DNA from: Solea solea
Taxonomy: Eukaryota; Chordata; Actinopteri; Pleuronectiformes; Soleidae
DNA: 64,000 bases
NCBI RefSeq assembly: GCF_958295425.1
Contig: NC_081144.1
Coordinates: 8,431,186-8,495,185 of the forward strand
Reading direction: 5' to 3'
Shown here one piece after another: positions 1 through 13,346 of this stretch. The notes under the pieces are model-generated. The model saw nothing but the letters and a program-made list of their open reading frames with translations, did not search any database and was not told where the DNA came from. A program made the translations under genes and the position numbers. Numbering within the stretch: position 1 is the first letter of the stretch; every line of letters starts with the position of its first letter.

Positions 1-2296
1 ATGCCTTAAATGTTAGCAATGATTTTCCAGCTATAAGACATCCATCACACGACACTACTACACCACTCATCACACATACATACAGAGAGAAGAGGAGGAG
101 GACAGAAAAGCATACTTAAAGGAATACTTTAGTTTTGTATTTAGTTTTGTATTACGAGAATAGAGTTAGTATTTTTAAAAATTGTGCTTCCCAACCTCAG
201 TTTCCCCTGAGTTGAGAAATATCTTCATTCTTTTCTTTACGTTGTGGGAATGAGGTCCCGTCCCCTACTTCCCTTTATTCTAGTGATACAAAGCTAAATG
301 CAAAGCAGTGAAGTATTCCTTTAAGAACATACACTACATGTGTGCCCACAGATGCACACAAATTAAATTAATGAGGGTGGTAGTGACATGACAGCGGTAA
401 TGAGAAAACAGATTCCTCCCTCTGGCATTTTCTTCCAACAAATCATGAACAACAGAAAAGGCAGGAAGAAGAGGAAGAGGAAGAGGAAGAGGAAGAAGAG
501 AGCAAGTGGCGGTGACAGGAAGGTGAAGGAGGAGGGTGTGTGCCGTTGAAACAGAGATGAAGACAGCCAGAAGAAAAAGACCCGGTGATAATAGCCAGCG
601 ATGGGAACAGGTCAAAGGTTGCAGAAGAGGAGTGTGAAGTAAGAAAGCTGACGCAGAAATAGGGAAAAAATTAATGTGGAAACAAGCAACGACACTTAGT
701 GCAAGAAAAGGTTAGTCCTCAGGCTTACACGTCATTTCTAGGTTACAAGTAGGCCATTCTTTCCTTGATCTGTGTGTTTTTAAGAGTGATTTCCTTCCAA
801 CGTTGGACTGAGCAGTTTCTCAGGTGACATCACTTCTGTGAAATATCAACATCTCTTCACAGCAGGACCTCACACAGCACACCATCTCCCCGTGGCGCTC
901 ATGTACAGTAAAGCATTTCTTCATGACAATTTCCTATAGCTGCATTTCGCATATAATCACATCACAATGAGTTGAATTCTGTCAACGTTGCTTGGTATTT
1001 TACTCGCGTCAAACGCTCAGTGGTGCAAGATGCAGACCGAGACGAGAGGACTGAGATGTGGGAAGTGTTGCTGCTGCATCAGGGAAGCAAAGAAGGGGAA
1101 ATGGGGAAGAGATTATTATGACGTAGAATCGATCCAAGTTGTGAAAACAATCCCGGAATGTAGGATGCTACGGGGTGATGGATGCTCAATCGATCCGACG
1201 CCTGGTTCCATACAAAGCGCGGGATTATGGTTGTTGGTTTGAGGGAAAAATGGATGCGAGAAAGGCATGGATGGTTAGACAGGGAGGCTTAAGGATAAAG
1301 ACAGAGTGGATAAACGAATCAGAGACGAGTGAAAGGAAGATGAAATCAAATCAAAAAACGGTGGACAAGATGTTATGTTCAACCAATTTTAACGCCAAGT
1401 GGAATTATAATCCAGTGAGTTGTAATAAATGGGACAGATGGCAAGGTTTGAAGTCCAGCCCAGTCATAATCCAGCCAATGTGAAGACAAAGAGAATCACT
1501 AGGCCGAGCCACTTAATCCCTCATACGCAACCCTTGGAGCCATAGAGCGGTTTGGTGCCAGTTGCCATGTAGTATATTTTTCTTACATAAAAGACATTTT
1601 TTTAAAAAGCAGGATAAAGCAACGCCTGTGGTTTATGCATCAACCTGAAGCAGACGATTATTGATGATAAAGAGCCACAGATGGGGAATAATGCTGACCA
1701 CACTGTGTCTCTGCAGCGTGGAAGGGACTCAAAACCTGAAGTCCTGCGGGGATTATGGACATCTCACAGGGAATTGGCCTAATCCACAACAAATCCGCTG
1801 GGATATTTTCTCGCAAATTCATCGCTCATGATGACTCAGTACACTGTACTTTTAACCACACACACACACAGAGACATGTTTAACAGATCTTTTGTTGTTT
1901 GCTTTCAGTCTATCAGGCGTCATTATCCAGCTGGGGAATCCTCTTGATTACACAAGCGCTGCATTAGAGATGCAAGACAAGTAATCCCTTGCACATTAAT
2001 GATCAAATGCATATACAGTATGGTATGCTTAGATGAATGTTATTACATTTTTGAAATTACACCTGCCAGCAGAAAACACAATTTACTCTAAATTGCAGAA
2101 AATCTCATTTAAAAGCCATCAGCCATAATCATTCATGAGTAACAATTAATTTAGATGAGATGTTTCACATTCGAAAAAAGCTTTATGCACACTGTACAAC
2201 AGGTGTTACACCTGATGTCAGAATATCGGGTTTTAACCTTGTTTTTCTTGTTATGGATCCACCATTCACCTTATGTTCCATCAATCATTTACTGGG

Positions 2297-2333
<37 letters not shown>

Positions 2334-2389
2334 CTCGTCGTTCTATCCTTTTGAAGACTTGCACTGACTTCCATTCATTTGGGCTGCCT

Positions 2390-2611
2390 ACCAAAGGCCG
2401 TATCCCTAACCTTAACTATAACCAATTAATGCCTAACCCCTAACCTTAACCTAACCACAACTTAACCAGTTCCTCACAAATGAAGTTCTGCCTCACTAGG
2501 GCCAGGTTTTGGTCTCTGCAAGGCCTACTGGTCCTGATAAGGTCAGTGTTTAAGCCAGACAAACACACGCACACGCACACGCACACGCACACGCACACGC
2601 ACACGCACACA
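2390..2611 (-). repeat. dispersed repeat with CCCTAA-like units and CACACG tract
   Basis: Irregular CCTAAC/CTTAAC units (about 2400-2465) lead into a segment whose reverse complement contains AACACTGACCTTATCAGGAC and GAGGCAGAACTTCATT, then a CACACG hexamer tract. The same modules occur in the opposite orientation at 7856-8175. Confidence 0.65.
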
Positions 2612-4367
2612 GCAACAACAACAAAGCAACAGGCTGGCAGTGTTTTTAACCACTGTGTCATGGCAACCTTTGTCAACTCTGCTCCCCCTCCCCTCTCCCA
2701 GCTCCTTTAATCCACGCTACACTTGGTGCTGCACCTAAACTCCCTCCTTCTCGTCCTCTTCCTTCTATAAACAGGAGCAGATTTTGCCGGGCCATGTTTT
2801 ATTTTATTTTATTCTATTTTATCCTTGATGTTGTCCGAGCCGTCCCAGAACAGTACAGTGGCCTGCTGCCCTCTACCAGCGGCTCCTCTCCTCTTGTCTC
2901 CACAGGGTCCAGGTTAGCCAATTAGCCTTGGCTTATGACCAAACCCCAAAACCAAGCGCTTCCCCTCCCTTCCCAACTCCTTACATGAAGAGATAACAAG
3001 TAGGACATATGCCTGCGTCTCCCACGCCTCTGCAACCGAAGCCGGGGAAATGACAGATGATGATGAGGAGGAGGAGAAAAAAAGCAATGAGGAAATGAGG
3101 GGGGGAAAAAAAAACTGTAAAGAAAAAGAAAAATGTAATGGGAGCATTAAATGAAACCACCAGCTTCAGCTTTTCTCTGAGCTACTGTTGTGTAAAAATA
3201 AAAAGTGAATTACATCCTCTCAGTGTGGCGTTTCTCATCATCTGTTGTGTTTCTTTATGCAGCAGAAAACATCATCACATCCTCCATCTACTCCTCTTTC
3301 TTTCCCCATCTGCTACATCCCCCTCTTCTCCTCCCTCGGCTGCCAAGTTCACTATTCTCGTCCATCATTTCACACCCTCTTCCACTCTAATATCTGTTGT
3401 GGGGTTTTTTCCCAGGAGAGAGCAGCAAGTGGGGATGATGCGTTTAGAGACCTGCCACCTAAAAGTCCAGAAGTTGGAGCATGGCAACCTTGACCTTGAC
3501 GGTGGAGCTGGAAGTATGATATATCTCTCTGTGTCAGGAGGGGCAGGAGATGACGGATGTGTACCTAATGGGTCTCTTGTTTCACACTTGATAAACTCTC
3601 TTAAGACGACTGCTCGTATTATCGATTTAACATCTTTATAACAGGTTTGCAAATAAATAAATAATAAAAATCGTTGTTTTCTTGCATCTGAACAATCTTC
3701 TAAACACTTGCTGCAGTGAGTGAGTTCAATTTCAAGGCACAGGTGAAGTGTATTATACGTCTACACGTTACATGAAAACAGAGCTCCCATGGACACAAGT
3801 ATTAAATACTTATTTTCCACCTGCTCAAGGTCGCACAAATCCCGGATGAGATATCTTCTGTGGTCAAAACCCCCGAGGGCACTGCTGCAGCTCAGCAGGT
3901 GAGTGGGCCGATTCAGGAGAACGACAGAGCAGGAGAAACAGCTGAGGAGAGCAGGGTCACCACAGGTTAAGATAAGCCAGTCTGTGCCAGAGGCTGAGGA
4001 TTCGAAGGGCTGCAGCATTATCTGACTTCGCTGGTATCAGTTGAGTGAGCAAAGGAGATTTAAAAAAAAAAAAAAAAAGGAGTAGTAGCAATTGTATAGC
4101 AAAGATATCTGTCCTCCTTTGTTTATCTCACACAATCACTTTTAAAATTGTCGATGTGACGCATTTAGTTCTCTTGGAAACACTGTCTGTAAATTTCCTC
4201 CTCACATCGAGTCAGGAAGGGAAGAATAATTGATAATAAGCATCTGCTGGCAGGTTTCATCAATTTATTCTGTTCACTATGTCTGGGGCCCAATTTATCT
4301 TGGCATGGTCTAGGCTTGTGACACGCTGCCTGCCCAATAGTCTTTGCTCTTTGTTTTTCCAGATCAA

Positions 4368-4703
4368 ACAATAAATTGATACAATTAATCGATTACTAAA
4401 TTAATCGACAACTATTTTGATAATCTATTCATCGGTTTGAAGCTTTTTTCATGATTAAAACAAGATTTCCGATTGTTTAAGCTTCTTAAATGAGAATATT
4501 TTCTTAATTTCTTTCCTCTGGATAACAAAGAAATCATTAAAAGTTAATCATTTTGGTTTGTGGACAAAACAAGACATTTGAGAGCATCGCCATTTCCTGT
4601 TTTGACGAACACCGATTCTGATATTTTATGGAACAAACGATTAATCGAGAAAATAATCGTCGGATTACTTGATTATGAAAATAATCGTTAGTTGCAGCTC
4701 TAG
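4368..4703 (-). mobile_element. AATCGATTAAT-rich MITE-like repeat
   Basis: The right end, read on the minus strand, starts CTAGAGCTGCAACTAACGAT and is followed by repeated ATTAATCG-type words. The left part repeats ATTAATCGA motifs in inverted orientation but lacks the GCTGCAACTA tip, so the copy looks truncated. Similar ends occur near 21885 and 63083-63113. Confidence 0.6.
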
Positions 4704-6284
4704 TTTTGAATGCAAGAGAAATGAGCCTTTAAGTAAGTAAAGGTTTGAAGTAAATACTTTGTTGTTCCGTTTAAAATGCAGGGCCAAAACTAAAGACACT
4801 TAATATTGGGTTTTCCTGATACGTACTTACAAACTTTATGCTGAAATGTATTATTTCAGCATTAAGTAGTCATGTTACACTCAGCAAAGCTGTTGCTTTT
4901 TTCCTCATCCTCAGTACCTGCTGCTGATTCTTTACAGCTCTTGAAGATAAACTTCAAAACAATGCAACTTTTAACTGTTACACATGCTTTAATGGTCACT
5001 TAGCAACTTCAGGAGATTCAACCAGGGCACAGCACCGTGCTACTTAGAAAAAAAACACCAAGTGTCCTGCCTCAAGGCCTCTGATTGATTTTAATGTTCT
5101 CCAGCAGCAGACTTCTTTTTCTTTTTTCTTCTTCTATTGACACTTGGACTTCACAATGAGCCTGGGAAAACATAAAGGACTATTGTTCACAGGCATGCAC
5201 TTACAGGAACGCTCAGTGCCTCTCCCACTGATTGTTTCCCTCAGTGCTCAGATTCCACACGACACAAAAGTGACCACAGCTTCAGAAAGTCACTCTCCGA
5301 AACTGTTTGAAAAGCAAAAGGAGCTCAAGTGAAAGGCATCGGATTTGATCGTTACTATCTGGCCGAGCTGGGGGCAAAAGAAGAGAAAGTGGAAAAATAG
5401 ATGATGGTTATGGCGGTCTTTGGCTGTTGTGTAATGTAATCGCATCATTACATAGAAAGCGATTAGATTCATGTCAGACAGACGGGGAATAAACCCTTCT
5501 TGCCCCCTGCATACACACAAACAGTCTGGTTTGATAGTATTGCTTGACAGAGCCTGTTTTTCACATGAAGGACAAATAATGTAACATCATTTCTGTTCAC
5601 AAGAGACCAAATAGAGGTAGAAACCAAGTACAAGGTGCACGCCTAGACACATACTGCAGTTTTAAGGATATCACCAAAACTGTATCTTAAAGTCACAGCT
5701 TCACATTCACTTGTAACTCCTCTCCGGAGAGACACAAGTCATGGAACAGAGGCATGAGGCAGCACTGAGGCATGCGTGGAAAAAGGCCTTGAAATCACTG
5801 TGCTTTTGACTGGGACACAGAAAATCTGGGAGGTTAAAAAAAAAAAAAAAAAAAAAACACATTACTTGGACGCTAGAAACCTTTCTTTGTCTGCAGCTGC
5901 TGCCACTGAACACAAATATGCGACATAATCATACAGATTTAACCGACACAAATGCACCTGCACGCACACCAACAGTTGTATGATTACAGTGAAAATGTCT
6001 CAGCCCGTTTAATTACTGTCATTGTCGGGGAGTGGACTCTCTATGGGGTTTATTGGGTGAAATGTAAGGAGGAAGGTCAAGCGCTTACTGTATATGAGTG
6101 AAGCCAAGTCCATACACACAACATTAAAGGAACAGTGTGTCAAATTGTTTGCAACATTTATGGGTACATTTGTATGTTGCAGCTCAATATCCATCAGCCT
6201 TCCCTCTCTGATGGATATTTAGCGGGCATTGAAGAAGCACCGGCCACGGGGGGGTGTACCAATGGTGTACCATTACTCTGGTAC

Positions 6285-6410
6285 ACCAAGGAAAGGGAAC
6301 CGAAAAATGGCAATGGTTGGGGCTGGTTATTTCGGTGCTAATGGTAACACACGAAAAAAATATGTACCGTATCAAACCGAACTGTTCCACTTGGTGGAAA
6401 CACGCCATTG
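6285..6410. mobile_element. fragment of the GGTGGAAACACGCCAT-ended MITE family
   Basis: Contains GGTACACCAAGG, a run near GTACCGTATC and the terminal word GGTGGAAACACGCCAT (6393-6408). The same terminal word ends a fuller copy at 16440. Confidence 0.5.
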
Positions 6411-7855
6411 GGTTCTAAACTGAGAAGATGTTTAGTTTGTCCATTGTGGGCTCCTGTGAAAACATGGTGGTCCAAAATGGCAGCCTCAATAGAGCTTGAT
6501 ATACAGATTAAAGGCTAACCCTAAGGCTAACCCCTAACCATAATTAAAAACAACAATTCACGCAATAATAATAAGCATAAGTTGGGTGGTTGAGTAATAT
6601 CCCAGCAGGGTTTCACACTCCTGCTGTTCTTCCTGAACCTCAAGACGAAGCTTTGCCAGACACACACACACAGCAGCACCCCACTCAACCCCACACACAC
6701 ACACACACACGTCTGAACATTGATCAAGAGAGCAGTAGTCTCCGTTAGCTCTCCCATATCTCCCTCTCTTTCTCGGGAACCAATTTTCTGTACTGGGGAC
6801 ATAACTTCTGAATGAATGATAACACCCTTACACGTTAAAAAAAAAAACTGTGTAACCTTGTCTGAGAGAGGAGATCTTGGCCCAGAGGCAGCAGCAGCAG
6901 ACTGTCTGGCTTCAGCCACTCTTCTTGGCTCACACAGTGAGCAGAGTGAAGACAATCGTTTAAAATGCAAGAATCTTATTTCACTCTCTTGTTTCTTCAC
7001 ATTTGATTAATTGCATACTTAAAAAGGGCTGGAGACAAACCTGTGGTCAGGCCTATACACCGTTAAGGAGCGTTGTTATAGGAGAATATTCATAAAGTTG
7101 AAAGGTCTGACAAAACTTCACTGTGGTGCCAGTCGCTCCACGTGTGTCATGTCCTGCCAACTTAATAAGTAGACTGTTGTAAAAAATGCCATTAAAAAAA
7201 ACTTTCCCCTGCTTTTCAACTCTTCACCTTCACGTTTCTGATAAAACCAGCTCTCCGGTCAAATTCTCTCTTTCAAAGTACTCCAAACAAACAGGTTCGT
7301 TGCACCAGGGGACTTTGTACAACCTCTTCAAAGAGAATCCAGACTGAATATGGCCGCAGGCCAGTGATGTTTCAGAATAATTCCACTGGTTCTTTGCATC
7401 ACATGGGCAGCAGCTCCAGTCCAGTAAGTCCCAGCTTGTGACCAGCAGAGTGAAATGGGAGCAGCAGACTCAAGCCATCGCATGCTGAATTTATCCTCTA
7501 CCAGACAGCTAGTGTCGGTTAATCTCAGATCACTGGTGTTCATATCAGAAATGATGCTGGCTGAGACTCCAGGGCAAGAAAGACTTTCCACCCAGTTAGT
7601 GGTGTGAAATATTTGGTATAAAGGAATGTAGACGCATAATATTACAATTATGTAAAGCATTAATATAGGAAATAAGATTTAAAAAAAAAAAAAGTACCTT
7701 ACCCACAGTTCAGTTATGGAGAGGCTGAAATAAACATGTAGCTGCAGGCGATCACCAGTAAGCAAACATTTGGTTTCAGTTTGGATTTGTACTCGCATAT
7801 TTACATAGACTGTGTCATTAAGCTGCAGAAAACCCAAAGAATGTGCATGTGTGTG

Positions 7856-8059
7856 TGTGTACCTAGTATTCCTCATGTTGTGGGGACCTAAATCTGTTCA
7901 CATAGTGACATCATGGGGACTTGATTTAAGCTGAGGTCAGGGTTAGGTTAAGGTTAAGTTTAGGGTCAGGGTTAGGATTAGGCCAGCAGTAACTATGGTT
8001 AAGTTTAGAGTAAGTCTCCAGGAAATATACATAAGTCAATGCAATGTCCTCCAATGAAG

Positions 8060-8091
<32 letters not shown>

Positions 8092-8175
8092 TCCTGGGTA
8101 TAAACACTGACCTTATCTGGTCCTGATGAGGCAGAACCTCATTGCTGAAGACCTGGTTAAGTTTAGTGCTACGAT
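7856..8175 (+). repeat. dispersed repeat with GGTTAG-like units and TG tract
   Basis: It begins with TTGTGGGGACCTAAATCTG, contains irregular GGTTAG/GGTTAA units (about 7935-8005), a TG tract (8060-8090) and then AACACTGACCTTATCTGGTC and GAGGCAGAACCTCATT. It is homologous in inverted orientation to 2390-2611. Confidence 0.7.
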
Positions 8176-8246
8176 TTGAATTGTGGTAACACTTTGTTCA
8201 AATAAATGAAAGTCAATGCCGTGTTCTCAGAGGAACAGCTGTGCAA

Positions 8247-8307
<61 letters not shown>

Positions 8308-11300
8308 AGTCGGTCTATATTCGAGGGTAATTTGAGGGTATACACATGTCACCTATTTCCTTTCAAAGCAATTAAGCTTGTAATCTTTTCCCGACAATCG
8401 CGCTTCATAATAAACAAATCGGCTTAGTGAACAGTGGGAAAGAAAGAAAGAAGGTCAGAACATTGAAATGTTACATGAAATATATCAACAGTACATGAGT
8501 TGGATAAAAGAGAACACTTTGACTTTGATAAGTGATACAAAAAGACAAAAACGGGAATGCACACAGAAACTCCTACACCAACACACAATAAATTGCCTAT
8601 TATCGTCTTCTATCTTGTAAAACTGATACAGTAAACACACACACACAAACACCTATATGTTTAAGTCCTGTTGCATGACCTGGTGAGATATCGGCTACAT
8701 GCCGCTTGCTGACAGGAGAGCAGCTGATCAACACATGATTGTGGTGACATTTCTAACTAGCCATTTTCTGCAATTGACCGTAATTCTCTACTGCCGCTGA
8801 TGACTTCATGTAGCCCTCCCTGCAACTTACAGACAGTGTGCCTCATCTCCTCTCAGATGGGGTTAGCTCAGACCTCATCGCTTCCTAATTTTCCTTTTTT
8901 TTTTTTCCCTCAACCATAGTCCTTCCTCCTCCTCCTTTCTCACTCCCCTCATCTTCTCTCTCTCTCCACTATTCCACCTCTGCAGTGCATTGAAACAGCC
9001 TGTAGCCTGTGACAGAATGTCAAACGTCTCCTCGTGCTCATTACAGAGTTCCCCGAGGCTTCCCTTTCCTACAAAATGCATTTGTTTCTAATGTACTTCC
9101 ACAGTGTTCACCGCTGTTGTTACCTCCCAAATACAAAGGCAAACATAAGAGCACAGTTATTATTATTATTATTATCATCATCTCACATTTACATAGTCTT
9201 TTCCCAACATAAGCTTGTTGCTCTCCCGGCTTTCCTTTTTTTTTGCCAGAGCAGATGAATCACACAAACTCAAGTACAGCAACTAGCAGTGCTACGACAA
9301 AGGAATAAATCCATTATTAATGTGACATCAAATGGTCTTTGATTCCACCGGATCAGCAAGGAAGGCTCGAAATAGACACCTTGGAGCAGGTTTAATAAAG
9401 CAAAACAAAATATAGGAGTGAGATCTGGATGTGAAGCACATGAAAGAGAAGCAGAGAGAATACACTTGCAAGCTTGACAACAAAATGCCACAGAGCAGAA
9501 ACTTCAGGGTGCCCGTGTTTGACAGTACTGCAGGAAGTGTATCTCTGCGTGCAGCTGCAGTGCTGCAGTGGCGTGAAGGAAGTCAGACCATGCTCACAGA
9601 GAGCTCCCCAGGTGGGCTGGGATCAAGGAGCAAGCTAATTGGTCTCACTGCACTGTCGTCCTCCTCCTCCTCTATTTTATTCTACAACACAAATGTGCAC
9701 AGTGGCCTTCATAGTTTTGAAATAATAAAGAATTTACTCTGAGTCTAAGAGGATTGGGTTCACCTGTTCTCAGGTGAGTGGATGCACTCTTCTGTGTTCC
9801 TTTAAACCCTACACTGCCAACCTGTCCCTTTAAATCTTTAAAAAGGGGAGACAGAGAATACATTGTACACCATTTCCCAGGCATTGGATGTCAACAGTGT
9901 AACTGATACCGGTTGGTCATGAGACACAGTGGCTCAGGACTTTCATCCTTGATAGCGTCATCAGCTACAGTACAGTATATGCTGGCTGTCAAAAAAAAAA
10001 CAACAGCAACAAACTCTTGGCAGTTAAGCGTCGGAAACTGACGCTCAAAGTTTGTTATCTCCACTGTCAATCTGCTAGCGCGGCAACGCCGTTTAAATGC
10101 AAGGACAAACATCACCATGCTTCAGTCTGGAAAAACAGGCTCGGGTTGGACATACAATGCGACCTAGAAACTCACCTGAAACCAACAAACAAGTGAGGCA
10201 AGTTTTATAGGCACGGCTCTCTCTCTCTCTCTCTCTCTTCTGGAGACAAAAGCAGAGCAGTGATGAGCTTTTTATGTGAGCTAATGTATAGTTAACTGCA
10301 TTACCCTAACCCACACCTGCTCCCTACGTGCCAGAACAATGTCCTCAAGGAGACAACAACAAACTTTCATATCCCTCATCCTTCCTGTTATATTATTGTT
10401 TGGCCACAGATGCTGGAAAGGACACAGATGCAGCATCGGCTCTGTTGAAAAGTGTTCCTGTATTAAAAAAACACAATAAACGCCAGGTGAACGTCGTTGT
10501 TTTGGGTATGAAATAGAAGAACTGCATCACAGTGGTGACTGAAAAAATAATAATAGGGAAAACGAGGCTCATATTGTTGTAATAATACAAATAAAAAAAA
10601 TAAAAAAGGTGTAGTTTATGAGTCAGTTCATGTCATTTTGCAAAAACGTGTGGATTTCAGCTTGAACTTCGATTGTTGCCGAGTGCTGTTTTGGTTGACA
10701 TCAAAATGTAGCAGAAAAAGGAAGCGCACACAAAAGGATCTCAATGAAGGTGTTTACTGAAAACTCGGTGAAAGAAAAGTGACGCACACACCGACACCAT
10801 ATGCATTTGTCTTTTATTTTGGACGATGTTTGGACCCACATGGGTTTGCTTCCAGACTGCATGTCTTATGGGCAAAACAGAGCGCAGAACCATGGTCTCA
10901 AGTGACAACCTGCTGTGCCTGGTATTGATGAAACGATGAAGCATTTCTGCACACAAATAGTTGAATATACTATAAACAACTTAAAAAAAAAATGACCATA
11001 CCCAATAGGGCTGAACAATTAATCATTTTCAAATCAAAATTACATTTAAAAAATAGTCAATTCTTTGCAGTAAGGTTGATACTGAACTGATCTTTTTTAT
11101 ACTGTTCCATGTTCCTATTTTTGTAGTTCTCTTCCTTAAATCAAAGTAGTAATACGTCAATGGCACCTCGTGGATTAATGCGCCATCTCGTTATCAGTAT
11201 ATAAAAGTTAATAATGCAAATATCATTTTACCCCAAATCTTTAAGCCTTAATATTAAAACATAATTAGTCAAATGAAATAGATTTCAATTATTTTCCCAT

Positions 11301-13184
11301 ATGATATGTAAAAAAGGTTGTTATCTGACGCCTAAGGGTTGAAATGTCATCAAAGCAAAGGCATACGAAGTGTGCAGCTCTCTTTTCTCCTCATCTATTT
11401 TCACATCAAAAACTGCGCCTGAGTAACCAGTACAGGTTCAGTGAACATGACATCTTTTGATGATGTTTACATGCACTCCATTAGGGGCATTGTTCCCCTT
11501 CCTATGTGCAGCCCCCTTTCCTTTGAGGAAAACTACAATAACCCACACAGGAGGACAATTTAGCCCAGTCCACTTTAGCCATTCTCTCCCAGAAACTGTC
11601 CACAAATGAGCAAGAGGAAAACAGAAGGACAGAAGAGATAAAAAAAAAAGAGGGAGGGAAAGAAAGGATGGGAAGGGAGGTTGACAGAGGGCTATGAGAA
11701 GGGGAATGCAGGGCCACTTACACGCCCTGCCACCCTGCATCACCAAGCAGCCAATGATGGATGAATAGAAGCACATCACCATAATAGAAACGACTTAAGC
11801 ACTGAGCAGGATCATTAGTTGAGGAAAAGCAGGTTTTCTGGGAAAACAGTGGATGGTATGTGCGTCTCACAGTGTACGTTTATACGTTTGTCAAACGGCT
11901 CAGCGGCAAATGGAGAGGGGACGCGTGATAAATGTGTTTCTATTCCATCAAGGCCTGAGTCAAAACAGCCAAGTAAACACCAATCTGTAAAAACCAGCAG
12001 TTTGTTTTGACCAAACACCAACGCGCTTCCCCTTTTCAGCCCCGTCACGACTCCCGGTCGTCGCCGATTCAAAACTTGGGACCATGATGCTGCTGTTTAC
12101 CGCAGACAAAGCTGGTCATATATTTGCATATTGTCGCGGCAGTGCTCGCTGCAGCATAGAGATAAAAAAAAAAAAGAAAGAACAATAAATAAATCCGAGT
12201 AAACAAACAGATGGCAGGAATGAAGAGAGCACCGTGTGATGAGGAGGGAGGCGGTGGGAGAGATAACACCGGTATCAAGAACCTGCAAAGGCTGAAGCGT
12301 GCACCGTTAACTTACAACTGCATACATCATTCAAAAACCACCATAATCATATATTTTTGTATGTATGCCAGCTACTCTGCAAAACATGGCCCTCTGGAAG
12401 TTCATGTTCCCTCCTTTTAGACAACCACTGGTCTGTATTTGACTTGTTTCGGTAAACACGACGTGCGGTTAGAAAACTATTTAGTGCAAGAAACAAACAA
12501 ATCGATATCATCCTCTTCAGAATGTCCATGACTGCTTATCACTTCATTTTCTGGTTAGAGTTCCCGCACCATGTCATGAATATTTAACAGAGAAACAAAA
12601 ACTAAAGCATCAACTTACTAAAGTTACTGGTTAAAAAAATGACCTTAGTTAGTCGCGCTTATTGTCGCAAAACAGGCAGAAATCACTGTGTCGTACTTTA
12701 ACTCCTGATGTGTCTGTGTGCCATGTGCTGGGCCTTTATTGTGTTTCTGTTTTCATGTGGTAGCCCAGTAAGTAATGAAACCATCTGCAGCTACAACACG
12801 ACGGCGTCAGCGAGTGATGTCAAGTTCCAGTAAATTCGGGTGGTCTCCAGCTGCCATTCAGTGGCTGTCTGAGTCACGTCACTGACGGCACTGCAGAAAG
12901 TGAATCACTGAAAAGCATCAGCACACACTCGGAAAGGGGTAGATGGTGCGCGTGACATTCATTCTCCTCGATTGCTTTCCTGCCGTTTTAATTCATTTCC
13001 CAATGTTCCCGTTGTCTGCAGTGTTGTTGCACGCTTTTGTCGCTGTGCGGTGAAGACGACGCGTTCCTTCCTCCAGCTGACATGAGGCAAACAACAGGAC
13101 GAATCAACAAAGATAAATACCTACAACATCGCGAGACGCTGATGCAAACAACAAACAAATAACATAGTTAAACCTAAAATTGAC

Positions 13185-13346
13185 ATTTGAGCTGTACAAT
13201 ATAGTAAAGAAAATAATGATAGATGTTGCACTTGTGATTTGACTGATAATTTGGTACATGTGATCATTTCTTGATAACTTGGTATGTCGATTTGGATATT
13301 GCACGTGACTTTTGATTATTTGCAATTAACTGTGCAGCCCTGTTGC
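13185..13346. mobile_element. possible short MITE
   Basis: The segment between TTGAGCTGTACAATAT and ACTGTGCAGCCCTG has loosely inverted ends (GGCTGCACAGT versus GAGCTGTACAA) and an AT-rich core. Without further copies to compare, the call is tentative. Confidence 0.35.

Noticed and set aside
3138..3641. 167-residue plus-strand open frame
   Set aside because: Low-complexity serine-rich start, no recognisable domain, no supporting splice or regulatory signals; probably chance.
6527..7000. 157-residue minus-strand open frame
   Set aside because: It runs through a CA/TG microsatellite (VCVCVC) and resembles no protein.
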